Positions 16,316-25,184 of a DNA stretch of 64,000 nucleotides are shown piece by piece (within the stretch, counting starts at the first letter, position 1; every line of letters starts with the position of its first letter). Position numbers and translations under genes: made by a program. Below the pieces are notes generated by a model. It searched no databases and was not told the DNA's origin. It worked only from the letters and a program-made list of their open reading frames with translations. This DNA is from Schlesneria sphaerica (lineage in GTDB: Bacteria > Planctomycetota > Planctomycetia > Planctomycetales > Planctomycetaceae): positions 4,340,001 to 4,404,000 of the forward strand of contig NZ_CP172346.1 in the NCBI RefSeq assembly GCF_044336245.1, written 5' to 3'.

Positions 16316-16332
16316 TTCAGCCAGTGGCTGAA
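16316..16332. terminator. Short palindrome, possible end of the FlgM-like gene
   Basis: TTCAGCCA-G-TGGCTGAA (16316-16332), an 8-1-8 palindrome next to a CGCCC/GGGCG mini-hairpin (about 16300-16314), immediately downstream of the minus-strand stop at 16339. Confidence 0.35.
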
Positions 16333-16338
16333 GAGGTG

Positions 16339-16635
16339 TCACTCGTCAAGGTCGAGACCGAGAGAATCAAACATCTTTGACAACGCGGCTTCCAGTTTTT
16401 CATCGGTGTCATAGGCACCGTTTTCGATCGCTTCCTGGATTTGCGCTAAACGTTGTGCCCGGATCTCTGGGCTTTCGCTGAGTCGATCCAACATTTTACC
16501 CGCCGAGGAGATTTCAAGTTCATCTTGCGGCGCCAGCACAGGCGACGCTGATGTGGGCTGTGGAACATTGGTGATAGGAGCTACCGCACGAGCGGGTGTC
16601 GCTCCGGAAGCTGATCCGACTCCTGAGACGTCCAT
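16339..16635 (-). CDS. flgM: FlgM-like anti-sigma-28 factor
   Basis: A 98-residue product starting at 16635 behind a strong AAGGAGGGA site; the open frame runs further back to 16764 but without a ribosome site. The first ~45 residues are Ala/Pro/Ser-rich and probably disordered. The C-terminal half (DELEISSAGKMLDRL, then RAQRLAQIQEAIENGAY, then DEKLEAALSKMFDSLG) follows the FlgM sigma-binding pattern. FlgM holds the flagellar sigma factor inactive until the hook is complete. No flagellar gene is nearby. A GCCGATTA on the minus strand (16695-16702) recalls a sigma-28 -10 box, but its -35 is poor. Confidence 0.72.
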   Translation of the reverse strand: MDVSGVGSASGATPARAVAPITNVPQPTSASPVLAPQDELEISSAGKMLDRLSESPEIRAQRLAQIQEAIENGAYDTDEKLEAALSKMFDSLGLDLDE

Positions 16636-17159
16636 GTTAGTCTGTCCCTCCTTGATGAGCCGATTAAAGCGAATCCGCAAGACAGGAAAACTGATAATCG
16701 GCTGGATAGGATCATAACTGACGCATGCCAAACGATTCAACCGGTACTGTGATCGACGAGACATTGCATTCCCCTAAATTGATGCGTGCGGAAACAGAGT
16801 TCCGGACGAACGGGAGGTCTGGGGGAACGTCATCTTTCCCGGCGTAAGGCGTCACGAAACGGGTTCGTAAACACTTGCTGCTGAATTTCTGTTGGGATCC
16901 GTCAAATGGATCGTCAAGTCGGCCCGAATCTGCCCGACACCCAAAGTTATCGGCGATCGCGTTCCGGAAATTGAATGCTCAAAAAAATAATCGTGTTAGG
17001 CACGCGTTTTGTGTGGCATGGAGGAACTCTCTCGCGAATTGTACCAGTCGTGACGTTGAATGCTCCTGAAAGAAGTTCTCGTCAGTTTTTGGTATGATGT
17101 TTCGATGAACGGACAAGAATACTGATACGCGTGTGTGAGGAGTGACCAGGAAGACGATC
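16636..17159. other. 524-base divergent intergenic region
   Basis: Separates the minus-strand FlgM-like gene from the plus-strand STAS gene. It is relatively AT-rich around 16950-17000. It contains an extended -10 element at 17090-17098. No gene or structured RNA was recognised. Confidence 0.4.
17090..17098 (+). promoter_or_regulatory. Candidate extended -10 promoter for the STAS gene
   Basis: TGG-TATGAT at 17090-17098, 62 bases before the ATG at 17160. No good -35 is seen. Confidence 0.4.
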
Positions 17160-17528
17160 ATGCAAACTAATGGGCCTCTGACGGAATATCGAGATGGCAA
17201 AGTGACGATCATCGTCTTCGGTGAAGACCTCAAGCATCTCGATGAAGTGAACGTCGTCGAAATCGGCAAGAAGCTGTTGCAGATCGTAGAATCGGTGACT
17301 CATCCTTTGCTCGTGCTGGACCTGCACGCAACGGAGTTTTTTGGATCGTCGTTCATTGAGTCACTCTTCCGCGTCTGGAAACAGCTCAATCGAAAGCCTG
17401 CTGCCAAGTTTGGACTGGCCGGATTACAGCCTTACTGTCGCGAGGTTCTTGAAGTGACACACCTCGATCGGTTGTGGCCCCTTTTCGACGATGCGGAAAC
17501 GGCCGCTGCCGCTTTTAATCAGGCCTGA
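17160..17528 (+). CDS. STAS-domain protein (anti-sigma factor antagonist-like)
   Basis: A 122-residue single STAS domain. It has the beta-alpha pattern GKVTIIVFGEDLKHLDEVNVVEIGKKLLQIVE, then HPLLVLDLHATEFFGSSFIESLF with the usual S-S in the phosphorylation-site helix, then AKFGLAGLQPYCREVLEVTHLDRLWPLFDD. Such proteins release sigma factors by binding anti-sigma kinases, or act as scaffolds. No partner kinase or phosphatase is adjacent. The ATG at 17160 is preferred over a GTG at 17142 because an AGGAAG site lies ~8 bases before it. Confidence 0.85.
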   Translation: MQTNGPLTEYRDGKVTIIVFGEDLKHLDEVNVVEIGKKLLQIVESVTHPLLVLDLHATEFFGSSFIESLFRVWKQLNRKPAAKFGLAGLQPYCREVLEVTHLDRLWPLFDDAETAAAAFNQA

Positions 17529-17591
17529 TTCAAGGCTGCTGTAGCCAGCCCCTTGTCGTTTGACGGCCTCCAATGGCATGCGATTGCAGGC

Positions 17592-20500
17592 TCAGTCGAC
17601 GAACATGAATTCGTTGGAGTTGATCAGCAGCCGGCAGAGATTGGCGACGCCGTGTTTTCGAATGTAGACGGCGACATCTTTCGTCTCAGCTTCAGTCGGG
17701 CGTCGCAGGAGAATCATGCGAAACGCCAGTGGGATGCAGGCATCGACGCGTTTGTCGGCATCGGCTTCAAGAGGGAATTGCTTTGACACAAGGTCATTGA
17801 TCCGTGCTTCCATGAATTCGCAATGACGTGTGACGAAGGGGTCATTCCAAAGGGATAACGCCTGCTGAATCGTGACGCTGGTCGTTCTTGCGGGGGTGAT
17901 CTGGTCACCCGAGGGACAGTCCAGCGATTCCATAAAAGGATCAGGCAGTGTTCGGAAGAGAAAGCGGTAGATGCTTCGTCGCCGTCCTTGATCACTCGCA
18001 GGATCAAACTTCACGTAGTCGACATGAGGGGTGACATGGATTCCTGGTTGAAGGTCGAAATGGCGATCGGACGGGCCCCCCATCCGCAGGTCCAGCCGTC
18101 CCGAGATCGCAAGGATTGAGTCTCTGAGTGATTCCGCGTCGAGTCGAGTGCGGTTCATCCTCCAGAGGAACCGGTTGTCGGCATCGATGGTGGTGGCAAT
18201 GTCCGCTCGATCGACATCAACATCGGCATCCTGTGCGGTGGGCAGTGTAACTGCAGAACTTTGCCGGTATGTCTGGCTGGTCAGGATCATGCGGTGCAGT
18301 TGCTTGAGCGACTGTCCTCTGTCCCGGAATTGAATGGCCAGCCAGTCGAGTAACTCGGGATGAGAGGGCCGCTCTCCCATATGCCCGAAGTCATTGAGCG
18401 TGGGGACGAGCCCTCGTCCGAAATGATGGTGCCAGACACGATTAACGATCGATCGCCAGGTAAGGACATTCTCCCGGGAGACAATCCAATTCGCGAGAGC
18501 GGCTCGTCGTGCGGATTCAGGGGCGTTTTCAGCAAGCTCGAATCGAGACGTGAGTCCCGTGAGACACGAAAGTCCCCCCGGCAGCGCTTCAGCGCGGGGG
18601 TGACGAATATCCCCGCGGTGTAAGACGTGGACAGGCCTGGGACCCGGCGGAGGTCGAAGTGCTCCGTCCGGCTCAAAATCGGCTGCGGCCGCATAAATGA
18701 AATGAGGCGAGGGAAGGGCGGCGAGACTGCGATTCACCAGTTCGAGCTGCTGATATAGCGCGAGCTCCGTTCGCTGGGCTTCACTCCGCTGGTCGTTGGA
18801 AATGGAGAGTATGGTTGTGATCTCAATCGGGAACTCGGACGCTCGAACGGGCGGAGAAGCGTCGGTAACGAGCAAGCGGAAGCGTCCAATTAAATGGCCC
18901 ATTCCATGTCGTTGCTTGAGAACAAATCGGAGCGATGTGGGGGTGGCGAGAGGCTGATCAGACGGTAGTGACTCAAACTTGATGGGGCCGAAATTGTCAG
19001 GCTTGTGCACTTCGATCGGGGTTCTGAGTTCGAAGACCGCGTGATGTGGCGAGCCTTGTCTGGGGTGAATCCCCCAGGCGGTCGATTCATTCTGGTCAAT
19101 CGCTTTCGAGATGTCCCAATCCTGCTGATTGAAATCGGCCGAGGGATTGATCAATGGGACGGGCTGGTCATCGACGAACAGCTCGAACTCCGACAGATGT
19201 AGATTGCCGTTGTCCTGGCGACCGGGGCCTGTATGCGGCAGGCTGTCGTCCGTCAGAACTTCGAGCCGGATGGCGGTGATCCGTTGAAGTGATGCGAACT
19301 TGTTTGTGCTGCTGTCAACATGATGTGAATCCACTTCCAGTAGGGGCGGACTCTCCGTTGATCCAGCAATGCTGGAGGGGGTCCAGACGACGGTAACAGT
19401 GTCTTTGTCGGGGCGAGGGCCACTGGAGAGGATTGAACCGTCCCCCTGTCTTGATAAGGAGGCTCCGTCAGATGACGTGAACGATTCGCCCTCCACAACC
19501 ACCCAACGGGCTTCGCGAGATTGGAGACCTGCCTCCCATGCTGCGACTTCCTGCTGAACCTCTGGCGTCTTCAGACGGGCGAGTTGTTCGGCAGATCGCT
19601 GTTCCAGTTCGCGTTTTGTGCGGGTCAGCGACTTTCGTTGCTGATGGACAGCAGGATCGAGATCATATTGCCGATTGGCACGTTCAACCCCGGAAAACAC
19701 GGCTTGCAACGCGTAGTAGTCGTGCTGGGTGATCGGGTCGAATTTGTGGTCGTGACAGCGCGCGCATTGGACAGTCAGGCTGCAGAAATTGTTGATGACA
19801 TTGGCCAGCATATCGTCCCGGTCGAGATAGCGGGCGATTTGCCGGTCGAGGGTGTCCTCGCGGATGTCGCGCAGAGAACTTTCGTCCCAAGGGCCTGCCG
19901 CCAGGAATCCCAGGGCGGCAGTCTTCCGCGGGTCGTCGGGAAACAATGCATCCCCCGCGATTTGCTCCTGCACAAACTGAGAATAGGGTTTGTCGTCGTT
20001 GAATGCCTGAATCAGATAGTCACGGTACGGCCAGGCATGTTCGCGGATACGGTCTTGGTCGTTGCCGTGTGTTTCGGCAAAGTGCACTGCGTCCAGCCAG
20101 TGGCGAGCCCAACGCTCGCCGTAGCGAGGAGAGTCCAGCAATCGATCGACCAATGTTTCGTAGGCTTTGGGATCAGTGTCGGAGACGAATTGATCGACTT
20201 CGGCAGGTTCGGGAGGAAGTCCCGTGAGAGTCAGATAGACACGGCGAATCAACGTTCGGCGGTCTGCCTCAGGATTCGAAGGAAGTTTGAGCTCCGTCCG
20301 CTTCTGCTGGATGAACGAGTCGATGGCGTTAGATCCGCTCTTGGCCCCTTGGTCACGCAGAGGGACCGGCGGAGAGATGAGTGCCTTGAGAGACCACAGA
20401 TCAGATTTGTTCGCGAGACGTCCGGCGGCAGAGTCCGGCCAGTTTGCTCCCTGATCGATCCAGCTTTTCAACGTGGCGATCTCGATGGCCGAAAGCCACT

Positions 20501-20840
20501 CTCCGTCGGGGGGCATCGTCAGGTCGCCGGTCCCAGTGACAAAGGAGATTAAAGGGCTTTCGTCGCTCTTTCCTGCAATGATATTGGGAGCAAAGGCTTC
20601 TCCCTGGGTGAAAGCCGATTCGCGGACATCCAGTCGAAGGCCCCCTTTTTGTTTATCGGGCCCGTGACACCGGATGCAGGACTTTTCCAACAGAGGTTGA
20701 ACATCGCGAACGAAATCGATCGGGCTATTCGTGACTGAGTCTATAGCGACGGGCGTCGCTGGTTCGTCCGCTGGACTCTGTCCTCGCAGTGAGAACAGAG
20801 TAACCGTCACAAAAAGTATGGCCAGCGATTTCTGGTTCAC
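17592..20840 (-). CDS. PSCyt1/DUF1549/DUF1553 domain protein (planctomycete cytochrome-c family)
   Basis: A 1082-residue secreted protein. A signal peptide (MNQKSLAILFVTVTLFSLRG) is followed by the planctomycete cytochrome C domain with heme motif CIRCH (residues 55-59). Next comes DUF1549 (DRRTLIRRVYLTLTGLPPEP, ERWARHWLDAVHFAETHG) with a second motif CARCH in SLTVQCARCHDHKFDPI. A middle region (~440-650) has beta-sandwich-like text (LRFVLKQRHGMGHLIGRFRL). DUF1553 closes the protein (AALANWIVSRENVLTWRSIVNRVWHHHFGRG, TSQTYRQSS). These proteins are massively expanded in planctomycetes and often sit beside DUF1501 genes; none is present here. A role in periplasmic oxidation of complex glycans has been suggested but is unproven. 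Confidence 0.92.
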   Translation of the reverse strand: MNQKSLAILFVTVTLFSLRGQSPADEPATPVAIDSVTNSPIDFVRDVQPLLEKSCIRCHGPDKQKGGLRLDVRESAFTQGEAFAPNIIAGKSDESPLISFVTGTGDLTMPPDGEWLSAIEIATLKSWIDQGANWPDSAAGRLANKSDLWSLKALISPPVPLRDQGAKSGSNAIDSFIQQKRTELKLPSNPEADRRTLIRRVYLTLTGLPPEPAEVDQFVSDTDPKAYETLVDRLLDSPRYGERWARHWLDAVHFAETHGNDQDRIREHAWPYRDYLIQAFNDDKPYSQFVQEQIAGDALFPDDPRKTAALGFLAAGPWDESSLRDIREDTLDRQIARYLDRDDMLANVINNFCSLTVQCARCHDHKFDPITQHDYYALQAVFSGVERANRQYDLDPAVHQQRKSLTRTKRELEQRSAEQLARLKTPEVQQEVAAWEAGLQSREARWVVVEGESFTSSDGASLSRQGDGSILSSGPRPDKDTVTVVWTPSSIAGSTESPPLLEVDSHHVDSSTNKFASLQRITAIRLEVLTDDSLPHTGPGRQDNGNLHLSEFELFVDDQPVPLINPSADFNQQDWDISKAIDQNESTAWGIHPRQGSPHHAVFELRTPIEVHKPDNFGPIKFESLPSDQPLATPTSLRFVLKQRHGMGHLIGRFRLLVTDASPPVRASEFPIEITTILSISNDQRSEAQRTELALYQQLELVNRSLAALPSPHFIYAAAADFEPDGALRPPPGPRPVHVLHRGDIRHPRAEALPGGLSCLTGLTSRFELAENAPESARRAALANWIVSRENVLTWRSIVNRVWHHHFGRGLVPTLNDFGHMGERPSHPELLDWLAIQFRDRGQSLKQLHRMILTSQTYRQSSAVTLPTAQDADVDVDRADIATTIDADNRFLWRMNRTRLDAESLRDSILAISGRLDLRMGGPSDRHFDLQPGIHVTPHVDYVKFDPASDQGRRRSIYRFLFRTLPDPFMESLDCPSGDQITPARTTSVTIQQALSLWNDPFVTRHCEFMEARINDLVSKQFPLEADADKRVDACIPLAFRMILLRRPTEAETKDVAVYIRKHGVANLCRLLINSNEFMFVD

Positions 20841-20904
20841 ATTCGCCTCGGCCGTCAGAAGCAGAGAGGTCTGTCACCAATGCTCATTCATCACAGTGGC
20901 GTCG

Positions 20905-21723
20905 TTACGGGAGATTCAGGTCGCTCTTGGCGTCCTGTCCGGTTTCCTTCGCTCGCATCTCAACGGTCACCTGTGATACAGGTTTGAAGTCGCTTCGAGG
21001 TGCCTGACCATCTTTGACTTCACGGGTGAGCTTCGTAGCCCAGCGGGCAACGCCAAACGGAGCTTCCGGGCTTTTCCAGATCGTCGATTCCTGAATGGTA
21101 CGGCTGATCGCACGCTCAATCGTGATCTCACCCTGGAACTGGGTTGTTTTGAAGGAGCCAATTCCGACTTCCGCATCGACGTCTTCCGCGACGACTTCAA
21201 GTTCGCGATAGTAGCCAATCAGGATGCCCAGCGGGTAAAGCTGTAATGCCGGTTCGGTCAACGGCTTGGGTTCAGACTTACCGACTTTGCGGAAACCCTT
21301 GACGAGGGGCAGAAAGCTAATCGGGACGCCTTGATCGTCCACGCTGTCCGCCACGACCGCCATTTCGGGGATCAGGACTTTATAGATCTCAAGGCCGGTC
21401 AGCCCGGTATCGACCTTTCCGTCCCGTTCACGCCCTCTTTCGATCTTAATTTCGACCCAGCGGCAGGGGACGGATTCGCCCCGGTACTCTGCCCTCTCCT
21501 CGCCGACGGATTTGATTGTAACATGTTCAATCCAGGGCTCGATTTCGAGCTTTCCGGCCGCAGTTTCGGGACGGAACTCGATTTGAGAATAGACCCCTTC
21601 ATACCGGACCCAGGTGCCATCGGCTGGCAATTGACTGACGATTCCCTGGCCCCAACAGAGCCCCCCCATCATGCAGGCGATTCCCGCGACGGCCGTTGTG
21701 AGAAAACCCCGCATAAGTCGCAC
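20905..21723 (-). CDS. Secreted protein of unknown function
   Basis: A 272-residue product with a signal peptide (MRLMRGFLTTAVAGIACMMGGLCWG). The mature part begins QGIVSQLPADGTWVRYEGVYSQ, a start that recurs in small planctomycete exported proteins. It is rich in beta-strand-like text (EHVTIKSVGEE, PCRWVEIKIERG, TQFQGEITIERAI). No catalytic motif was recognised. It lies 64 bases upstream of the DUF1549 gene on the same strand and may share its transcript. Confidence 0.75.
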   Translation of the reverse strand: MRLMRGFLTTAVAGIACMMGGLCWGQGIVSQLPADGTWVRYEGVYSQIEFRPETAAGKLEIEPWIEHVTIKSVGEERAEYRGESVPCRWVEIKIERGRERDGKVDTGLTGLEIYKVLIPEMAVVADSVDDQGVPISFLPLVKGFRKVGKSEPKPLTEPALQLYPLGILIGYYRELEVVAEDVDAEVGIGSFKTTQFQGEITIERAISRTIQESTIWKSPEAPFGVARWATKLTREVKDGQAPRSDFKPVSQVTVEMRAKETGQDAKSDLNLP

Positions 21724-22106
21724 CCTTTGTTCTGATCAACATGTGACAAAATGAGTTTGGCATAGAGAGCCAGAGCTGACAAGTGAGAAATTCGATGCGT
21801 TGTTGAGCGGTCTGGGTAAAGGTTCAGCCGCTTCATGGGCGATGATTTCTCGGTTTATTCATCAGTGATATCCCCGTCAGAACCTGAACCGAACGTCCCG
21901 CAGCAGCACAATCGTCAGTCTGAACTCCAATCCAAGTCCGATTTGCCCTGGATGGCGGCAACCCTCTCCCAATTTGCGGGCACTGTATTCATTCCTGTAC
22001 GGACCCGGTGTTTGCCAACGTCCGCGTAAGCTGCTGCCACAATCATTCAAAGTGTGGTTGATGTGATTCTAAGGGTAGCTTTCTGGAACATTTTCCTGCG
22101 ACAGTT

Positions 22107-22121
22107 TTGTCAATTTGACAA
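22107..22121. promoter_or_regulatory. Candidate enhancer (activator) site, TTGTCAA-T-TTGACAA
   Basis: A perfect 7-1-7 palindrome centred ~120 bases upstream of the predicted sigma-54 transcription start. That is where activators of the NtrC type usually bind. The pairing with the promoter is inference. Confidence 0.5.
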
Positions 22122-22209
22122 TGTAGAAAACGAACCTTGGCGCACTTGACGAGTCTTATTTGGCGTCTATCGTTGGTTATGACGATTTTTGAAGAAGTGC
22201 TGAAACTTT

Positions 22210-22225
22210 TGGCACGCTGGGTGCA
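22210..22225 (+). promoter_or_regulatory. Sigma-54 (RpoN) promoter
   Basis: TGGCACG-ctgg-GTGCA matches the -24/-12 consensus TGGCACG-N4-TTGCA with a single mismatch, and the GG and GC dinucleotides have the correct spacing. Transcription is predicted to start near 22235, ~73 bases before the ATG at 22308. Confidence 0.75.
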
Positions 22226-22307
22226 TCTATAAAACGCTGTCGCCATGTTGGCGGACAACTTGCTGCACTGGAATTTTGGTCTTCTACCCAATGGGACGGA
22301 GGCTGTG

Positions 22308-22748
22308 ATGACAACTGAAGATGCTGGAACTGTGAACAGTTTGAGTCCTCAAATTGTGGTTCGGCGGCTTGCGGCTGCCGAGGGATATCTTGAACTGGGC
22401 CTCCCGAATTACGCTCTGGCTGAATTGAATACTGTGACGGACCCTGGCCCGTTCGCACCAATCGCCGAGTTGTTTCGGGGCGAGGCTCTGCAAGCTCAAG
22501 AAAAATATGCTGATGCCATCGAACCGTTGAACCGGGCGGCGCAAATGTTCCCGTCGCCGTTCAATCAGCGTGCTCTTCTGGCACTCAGCAACTGCTATCG
22601 ACACGATGGCCAAATCCAACTGGCCGACGAGACCGCTGCCGCCCTGGACATGCCGGATGATGTTCCGGTTGGTGCAAAGTTGATTATTGCGCCGATTTTT
22701 CATGTATCGAAATCGTCTGGTCGCCGCACGAGCGACGATCAGAACTAG
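22308..22748 (+). CDS. Small TPR protein under a sigma-54 promoter
   Basis: A 146-residue protein from the ATG at 22308, which follows GACGGAGG (22295-22302) by five bases; the frame is open back to 22245. It is made of TPR-like helical pairs (AEGYLELGLPNYALAELNTV, GEALQAQEKYADAIEPLNRAAQMFP, LALSNCYRHDGQIQLADETAAAL). No signal peptide or enzyme motif is seen. A cytoplasmic adaptor role is likely from the fold alone. Two hairpins and an intrinsic terminator follow. Confidence 0.8.
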   Translation: MTTEDAGTVNSLSPQIVVRRLAAAEGYLELGLPNYALAELNTVTDPGPFAPIAELFRGEALQAQEKYADAIEPLNRAAQMFPSPFNQRALLALSNCYRHDGQIQLADETAAALDMPDDVPVGAKLIIAPIFHVSKSSGRRTSDDQN

Positions 22749-22760
22749 GTAGAACAGAAC

Positions 22761-22792
22761 CCGCCTGGCAGCTTCATTTGCTCGCCAGGCGG
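22761..22792. terminator. Hairpin after the TPR gene
   Basis: A 9-base-pair stem (CCGCCTGGC at 22761-22769, GCCAGGCGG at 22784-22792) with a 14-base loop. Confidence 0.5.
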
Positions 22793-22814
22793 TGGGGATC
22801 TTCCGTTTCCGTCC

Positions 22815-22852
22815 GGGAGTGTCGGCAATCTGCCGACACTCCCGTTTTCGTT
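22815..22852 (+). terminator. Intrinsic terminator between the TPR gene and proS
   Basis: A perfect 13-base-pair stem (GGGAGTGTCGGCA with TGCCGACACTCCC), a 3-base loop (ATC) and GTTTTCGTT. It can end the plus-strand TPR transcript and, as a hairpin, may also serve the convergent proS gene. Confidence 0.9.
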
Positions 22853-22868
22853 GCTGCGGAAGGAATAG

Positions 22869-24617
22869 CTAGTTTGGCAGGGCTGCCAATTCGGCTTTCC
22901 GCTTAGCAGCAATCTGATCGACGACAGCCTTTACGGCATCTGTGAGTGGTACCCGTTCAGACTCGGCAGCGTTTCTCCACTTGAGTTCAACGATCCCTTC
23001 CTTGAGGCCTTTGCCGCCAAAGTTCACACGCAGAGGGATACCAATCAAGTCCGCATCCTTGAACTTCACACCGGGGCGCAGATCGCGATCATCGAAGAGG
23101 ACGTCGACCCCTTGAGACCGGAGTTCGGCGTACATCTTTTCGGCGGCTGCAAACGTCTCAGGTTCATTTGCGCCGATCACGCTGAGAATGACTTCGTATG
23201 GAGCAATCGAAAGTGGCCAGATCAGGCCTTGCTCGTCGTGCTTTGTCTCCGCCAGGCCCGCGAGAATCCGGTTCACGCCAATTCCATAGCACCCCATGAT
23301 GATGGGCTGGCGATTCTCGGTTTCGTCATCGTATAGGGCACCCATGGAGACACTGTACTTGGTGCCGAGTTTGAAGACGTGTCCGACTTCGATTCCATGC
23401 ACCAGTTCGAGCGTTCCTTCACCCCGCGGACTGGGATCCCCTGCAGCCGCATTACGAAGATCAAACGTCGTCGTTAGTTGGTAGTCACGCGCGACGTTGA
23501 CGTTGACCAGGTGATGGTCCCCTTCGTTTGCCCCGACGATGGCATTGACGACGAGAGGTACGTCGTGGTCGGCATAGACAGGGCATTTAATGCCGACGGG
23601 CCCGGCAAATCCAACCGGAGCACCAGTCACTTGCGCGATCGTGTCAGGGTCTGCGAGTTCCAGTGTCGCGGCGGCCAGTGCGCGCCGGATCTTTCCCTCA
23701 TTTGCTTCATGATCGCCTCGCAGAAGGACCGCGACAGGCTTGCCATCCGCAAGGTAGACGAGCGTTTTGATCGTCTTCTCTGGTTTGCACTTGAGAAACT
23801 TGCACAGCGACTCGATGCTGCCGACATCGGGTGTGTGAAGCTTTGTTAATGGCTTGGCGTCGGGTGACGTAGTGATCTCGGGTGGCTTGCGACCGGTTTC
23901 TGCCCGTTCCAGATTGGCCGCGTAATTGGTTTTCTTGCAGAAAACGATCTGGTCTTCACCGTTAGAGGCCGGGATCATGAATTCATGCGAAGCATCGCCA
24001 CCAATCGGACCGCTTTCGGCTTCAACTGGGATGTAATCGAGTCCACAGCGGGCGAAGATCCGGCAATATGCGCGGTACATCTTCTGGTAAACTTCGTTAA
24101 GCGACTCAATCGATGAGTGGAAGCTGTAAGCATCCTTCATCAGGAATTCGCTGGTTCGCAGGATTCCAAAGCGGGGACGCTCTTCGTTTCGGAACTTCGT
24201 CTGAATCTGATAGACCGTCAGCGGCATCTGGCGGTGGCTGCTGAGGTGGCGTGACATCAAATCGGTCACGACTTCTTCATGAGTCGGACCAAGTGCCATA
24301 TGGACGTTCCGATCACCTCGCCGGACGTTGAAGTTGATCAGCACGTTGCCGAAAGCTTCCTTGCGGCCGGTTCTTTCGAACAGGTCAATCGGTTGCAGTG
24401 CCGGCATGAGGATTTCCAGCGCTCCCGCCGCGTCCATTTCTTCCCGGACGATCGCTTCAGCCTTTTTCAGGGCGCGGACACCCAGCGGTAGGTACGTATA
24501 GGCTCCCGCCATCAGTTGTCGGATCAGTCCCGCACGTAGCATCAGCTGATGACTGGGGACCTCGGCGTCCGACGGGATTTCCTTCATCGTCGGGATAAAT
24601 GTTTGTGACCAGCGCAA
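22869..24617 (-). CDS. proS: Prolyl-tRNA synthetase, bacterial type with editing domain
   Basis: A 582-residue class II aminoacyl-tRNA synthetase. The N-terminus (MRWSQTFIPTMKEIPSDAEV, then HQLMLRAGLIRQLMAGAYTYLPLG) and motif 2 (TKFRNEERPRFGILRTSEFLMKDAYSFH) are typical. A YbaK-like editing insertion spans ~residues 250-380 (VAVLLRGDHEANEGKIRRAL). Motif 3 is CYGIGVNRILAGLAE, followed by the anticodon-binding domain. It charges tRNA-Pro. TTG start with AAAGGAA about six bases upstream. It follows exbD on the same strand with a 150-base gap. Confidence 0.96.
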   Translation of the reverse strand: MRWSQTFIPTMKEIPSDAEVPSHQLMLRAGLIRQLMAGAYTYLPLGVRALKKAEAIVREEMDAAGALEILMPALQPIDLFERTGRKEAFGNVLINFNVRRGDRNVHMALGPTHEEVVTDLMSRHLSSHRQMPLTVYQIQTKFRNEERPRFGILRTSEFLMKDAYSFHSSIESLNEVYQKMYRAYCRIFARCGLDYIPVEAESGPIGGDASHEFMIPASNGEDQIVFCKKTNYAANLERAETGRKPPEITTSPDAKPLTKLHTPDVGSIESLCKFLKCKPEKTIKTLVYLADGKPVAVLLRGDHEANEGKIRRALAAATLELADPDTIAQVTGAPVGFAGPVGIKCPVYADHDVPLVVNAIVGANEGDHHLVNVNVARDYQLTTTFDLRNAAAGDPSPRGEGTLELVHGIEVGHVFKLGTKYSVSMGALYDDETENRQPIIMGCYGIGVNRILAGLAETKHDEQGLIWPLSIAPYEVILSVIGANEPETFAAAEKMYAELRSQGVDVLFDDRDLRPGVKFKDADLIGIPLRVNFGGKGLKEGIVELKWRNAAESERVPLTDAVKAVVDQIAAKRKAELAALPN

Positions 24618-24767
24618 GGCAGATTCCTTTCAGATTAATCGATCAGTTAATGGAGCCAGGAGTGTATTCCGTGGAACACGGCGAGTGAAGTGCGGTTATT
24701 TACCCGCAATTTTGGCAAAGAACCCTTTCGCCCGCCTGCTCTCGATGAACGGTTCTGGCTGGTTGTG

Positions 24768-25184
24768 TCATTCTGTCAGGACAGAGAATCGAACCCGGGT
24801 GACGTTGTTGCGTGCGGCAGTGAGGAGCAGCGGTTCGACTTTACTGTAGGGAACCGTTCGGTCAGCCCGGATGCGTAGTTCCGTGGCGGTCGCCCCATGC
24901 CTGGCGATCAGTTGCTGCAGACGCTGTTCGACTTCTGCTTCAAGAATGGGAGTTGTTCCCATGAACAACAGGCCCGTAGGTGTGACGGTAACCACCAGGC
25001 GACTTGGCGATTCGGCTTCGTCTTTTCCTTGTGATGCCAGTGGAAGATCAATCCGTTCCAGATGTTCATTTCGAATGAAATGACTCGCGACAAGGAAAAA
25101 GATGATCAACAGGAACACGACATCGATCAGTGGTGTAATGTTGAATGTGAAGCCCCGATCTTGCGTCCGCGAGGGGATTCTCAT
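24768..25184 (-). CDS. exbD: ExbD/TolR-family biopolymer transport protein
   Basis: A 138-residue protein with one N-terminal membrane helix (ITPLIDVVFLLIIFFLVASHF) holding the proton-relay Asp of the family (PLIDVVFLL), then a periplasmic domain. Its start overlaps the stop of the upstream ExbB gene by four bases (ATGA), so the two are translationally coupled. With ExbB it would use the proton gradient to drive an outer-membrane process; TonB is not in the window. Confidence 0.9.
   Translation of the reverse strand: MRIPSRTQDRGFTFNITPLIDVVFLLIIFFLVASHFIRNEHLERIDLPLASQGKDEAESPSRLVVTVTPTGLLFMGTTPILEAEVEQRLQQLIARHGATATELRIRADRTVPYSKVEPLLLTAARNNVTRVRFSVLTE

Larger units (their letters stand above)
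21724..22307. other. Intergenic region with sigma-54 regulatory signals
   Basis: Nothing gene-like is seen from 21724 to 22100. The downstream half carries the palindrome at 22107-22121 and the sigma-54 promoter at 22210-22225 (listed separately), followed by a ~75-base leader before the TPR gene. Confidence 0.6.

Noticed and set aside
16695..16702. GCCGATTA as a sigma-28 promoter for the FlgM-like gene
   Set aside because: The -10 is close to consensus, but the -35 at 11 bases matches only about half of TAAAGTTT.
16998..17012. AGGCACG-N4-TTGT resembling a sigma-54 promoter before the STAS gene
   Set aside because: The -24 box starts with A instead of T and the essential GC of the -12 box reads GT; too weak to call.
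19521..20552. A 343-residue plus-strand frame
   Set aside because: Lies fully antisense to the DUF1549 gene; its composition is that of a shadow frame.
22177..22703. Minus-strand frames across the sigma-54 promoter and TPR gene
   Set aside because: Overlap a well-supported plus-strand gene with promoter, ribosome site and terminator; no support of their own.
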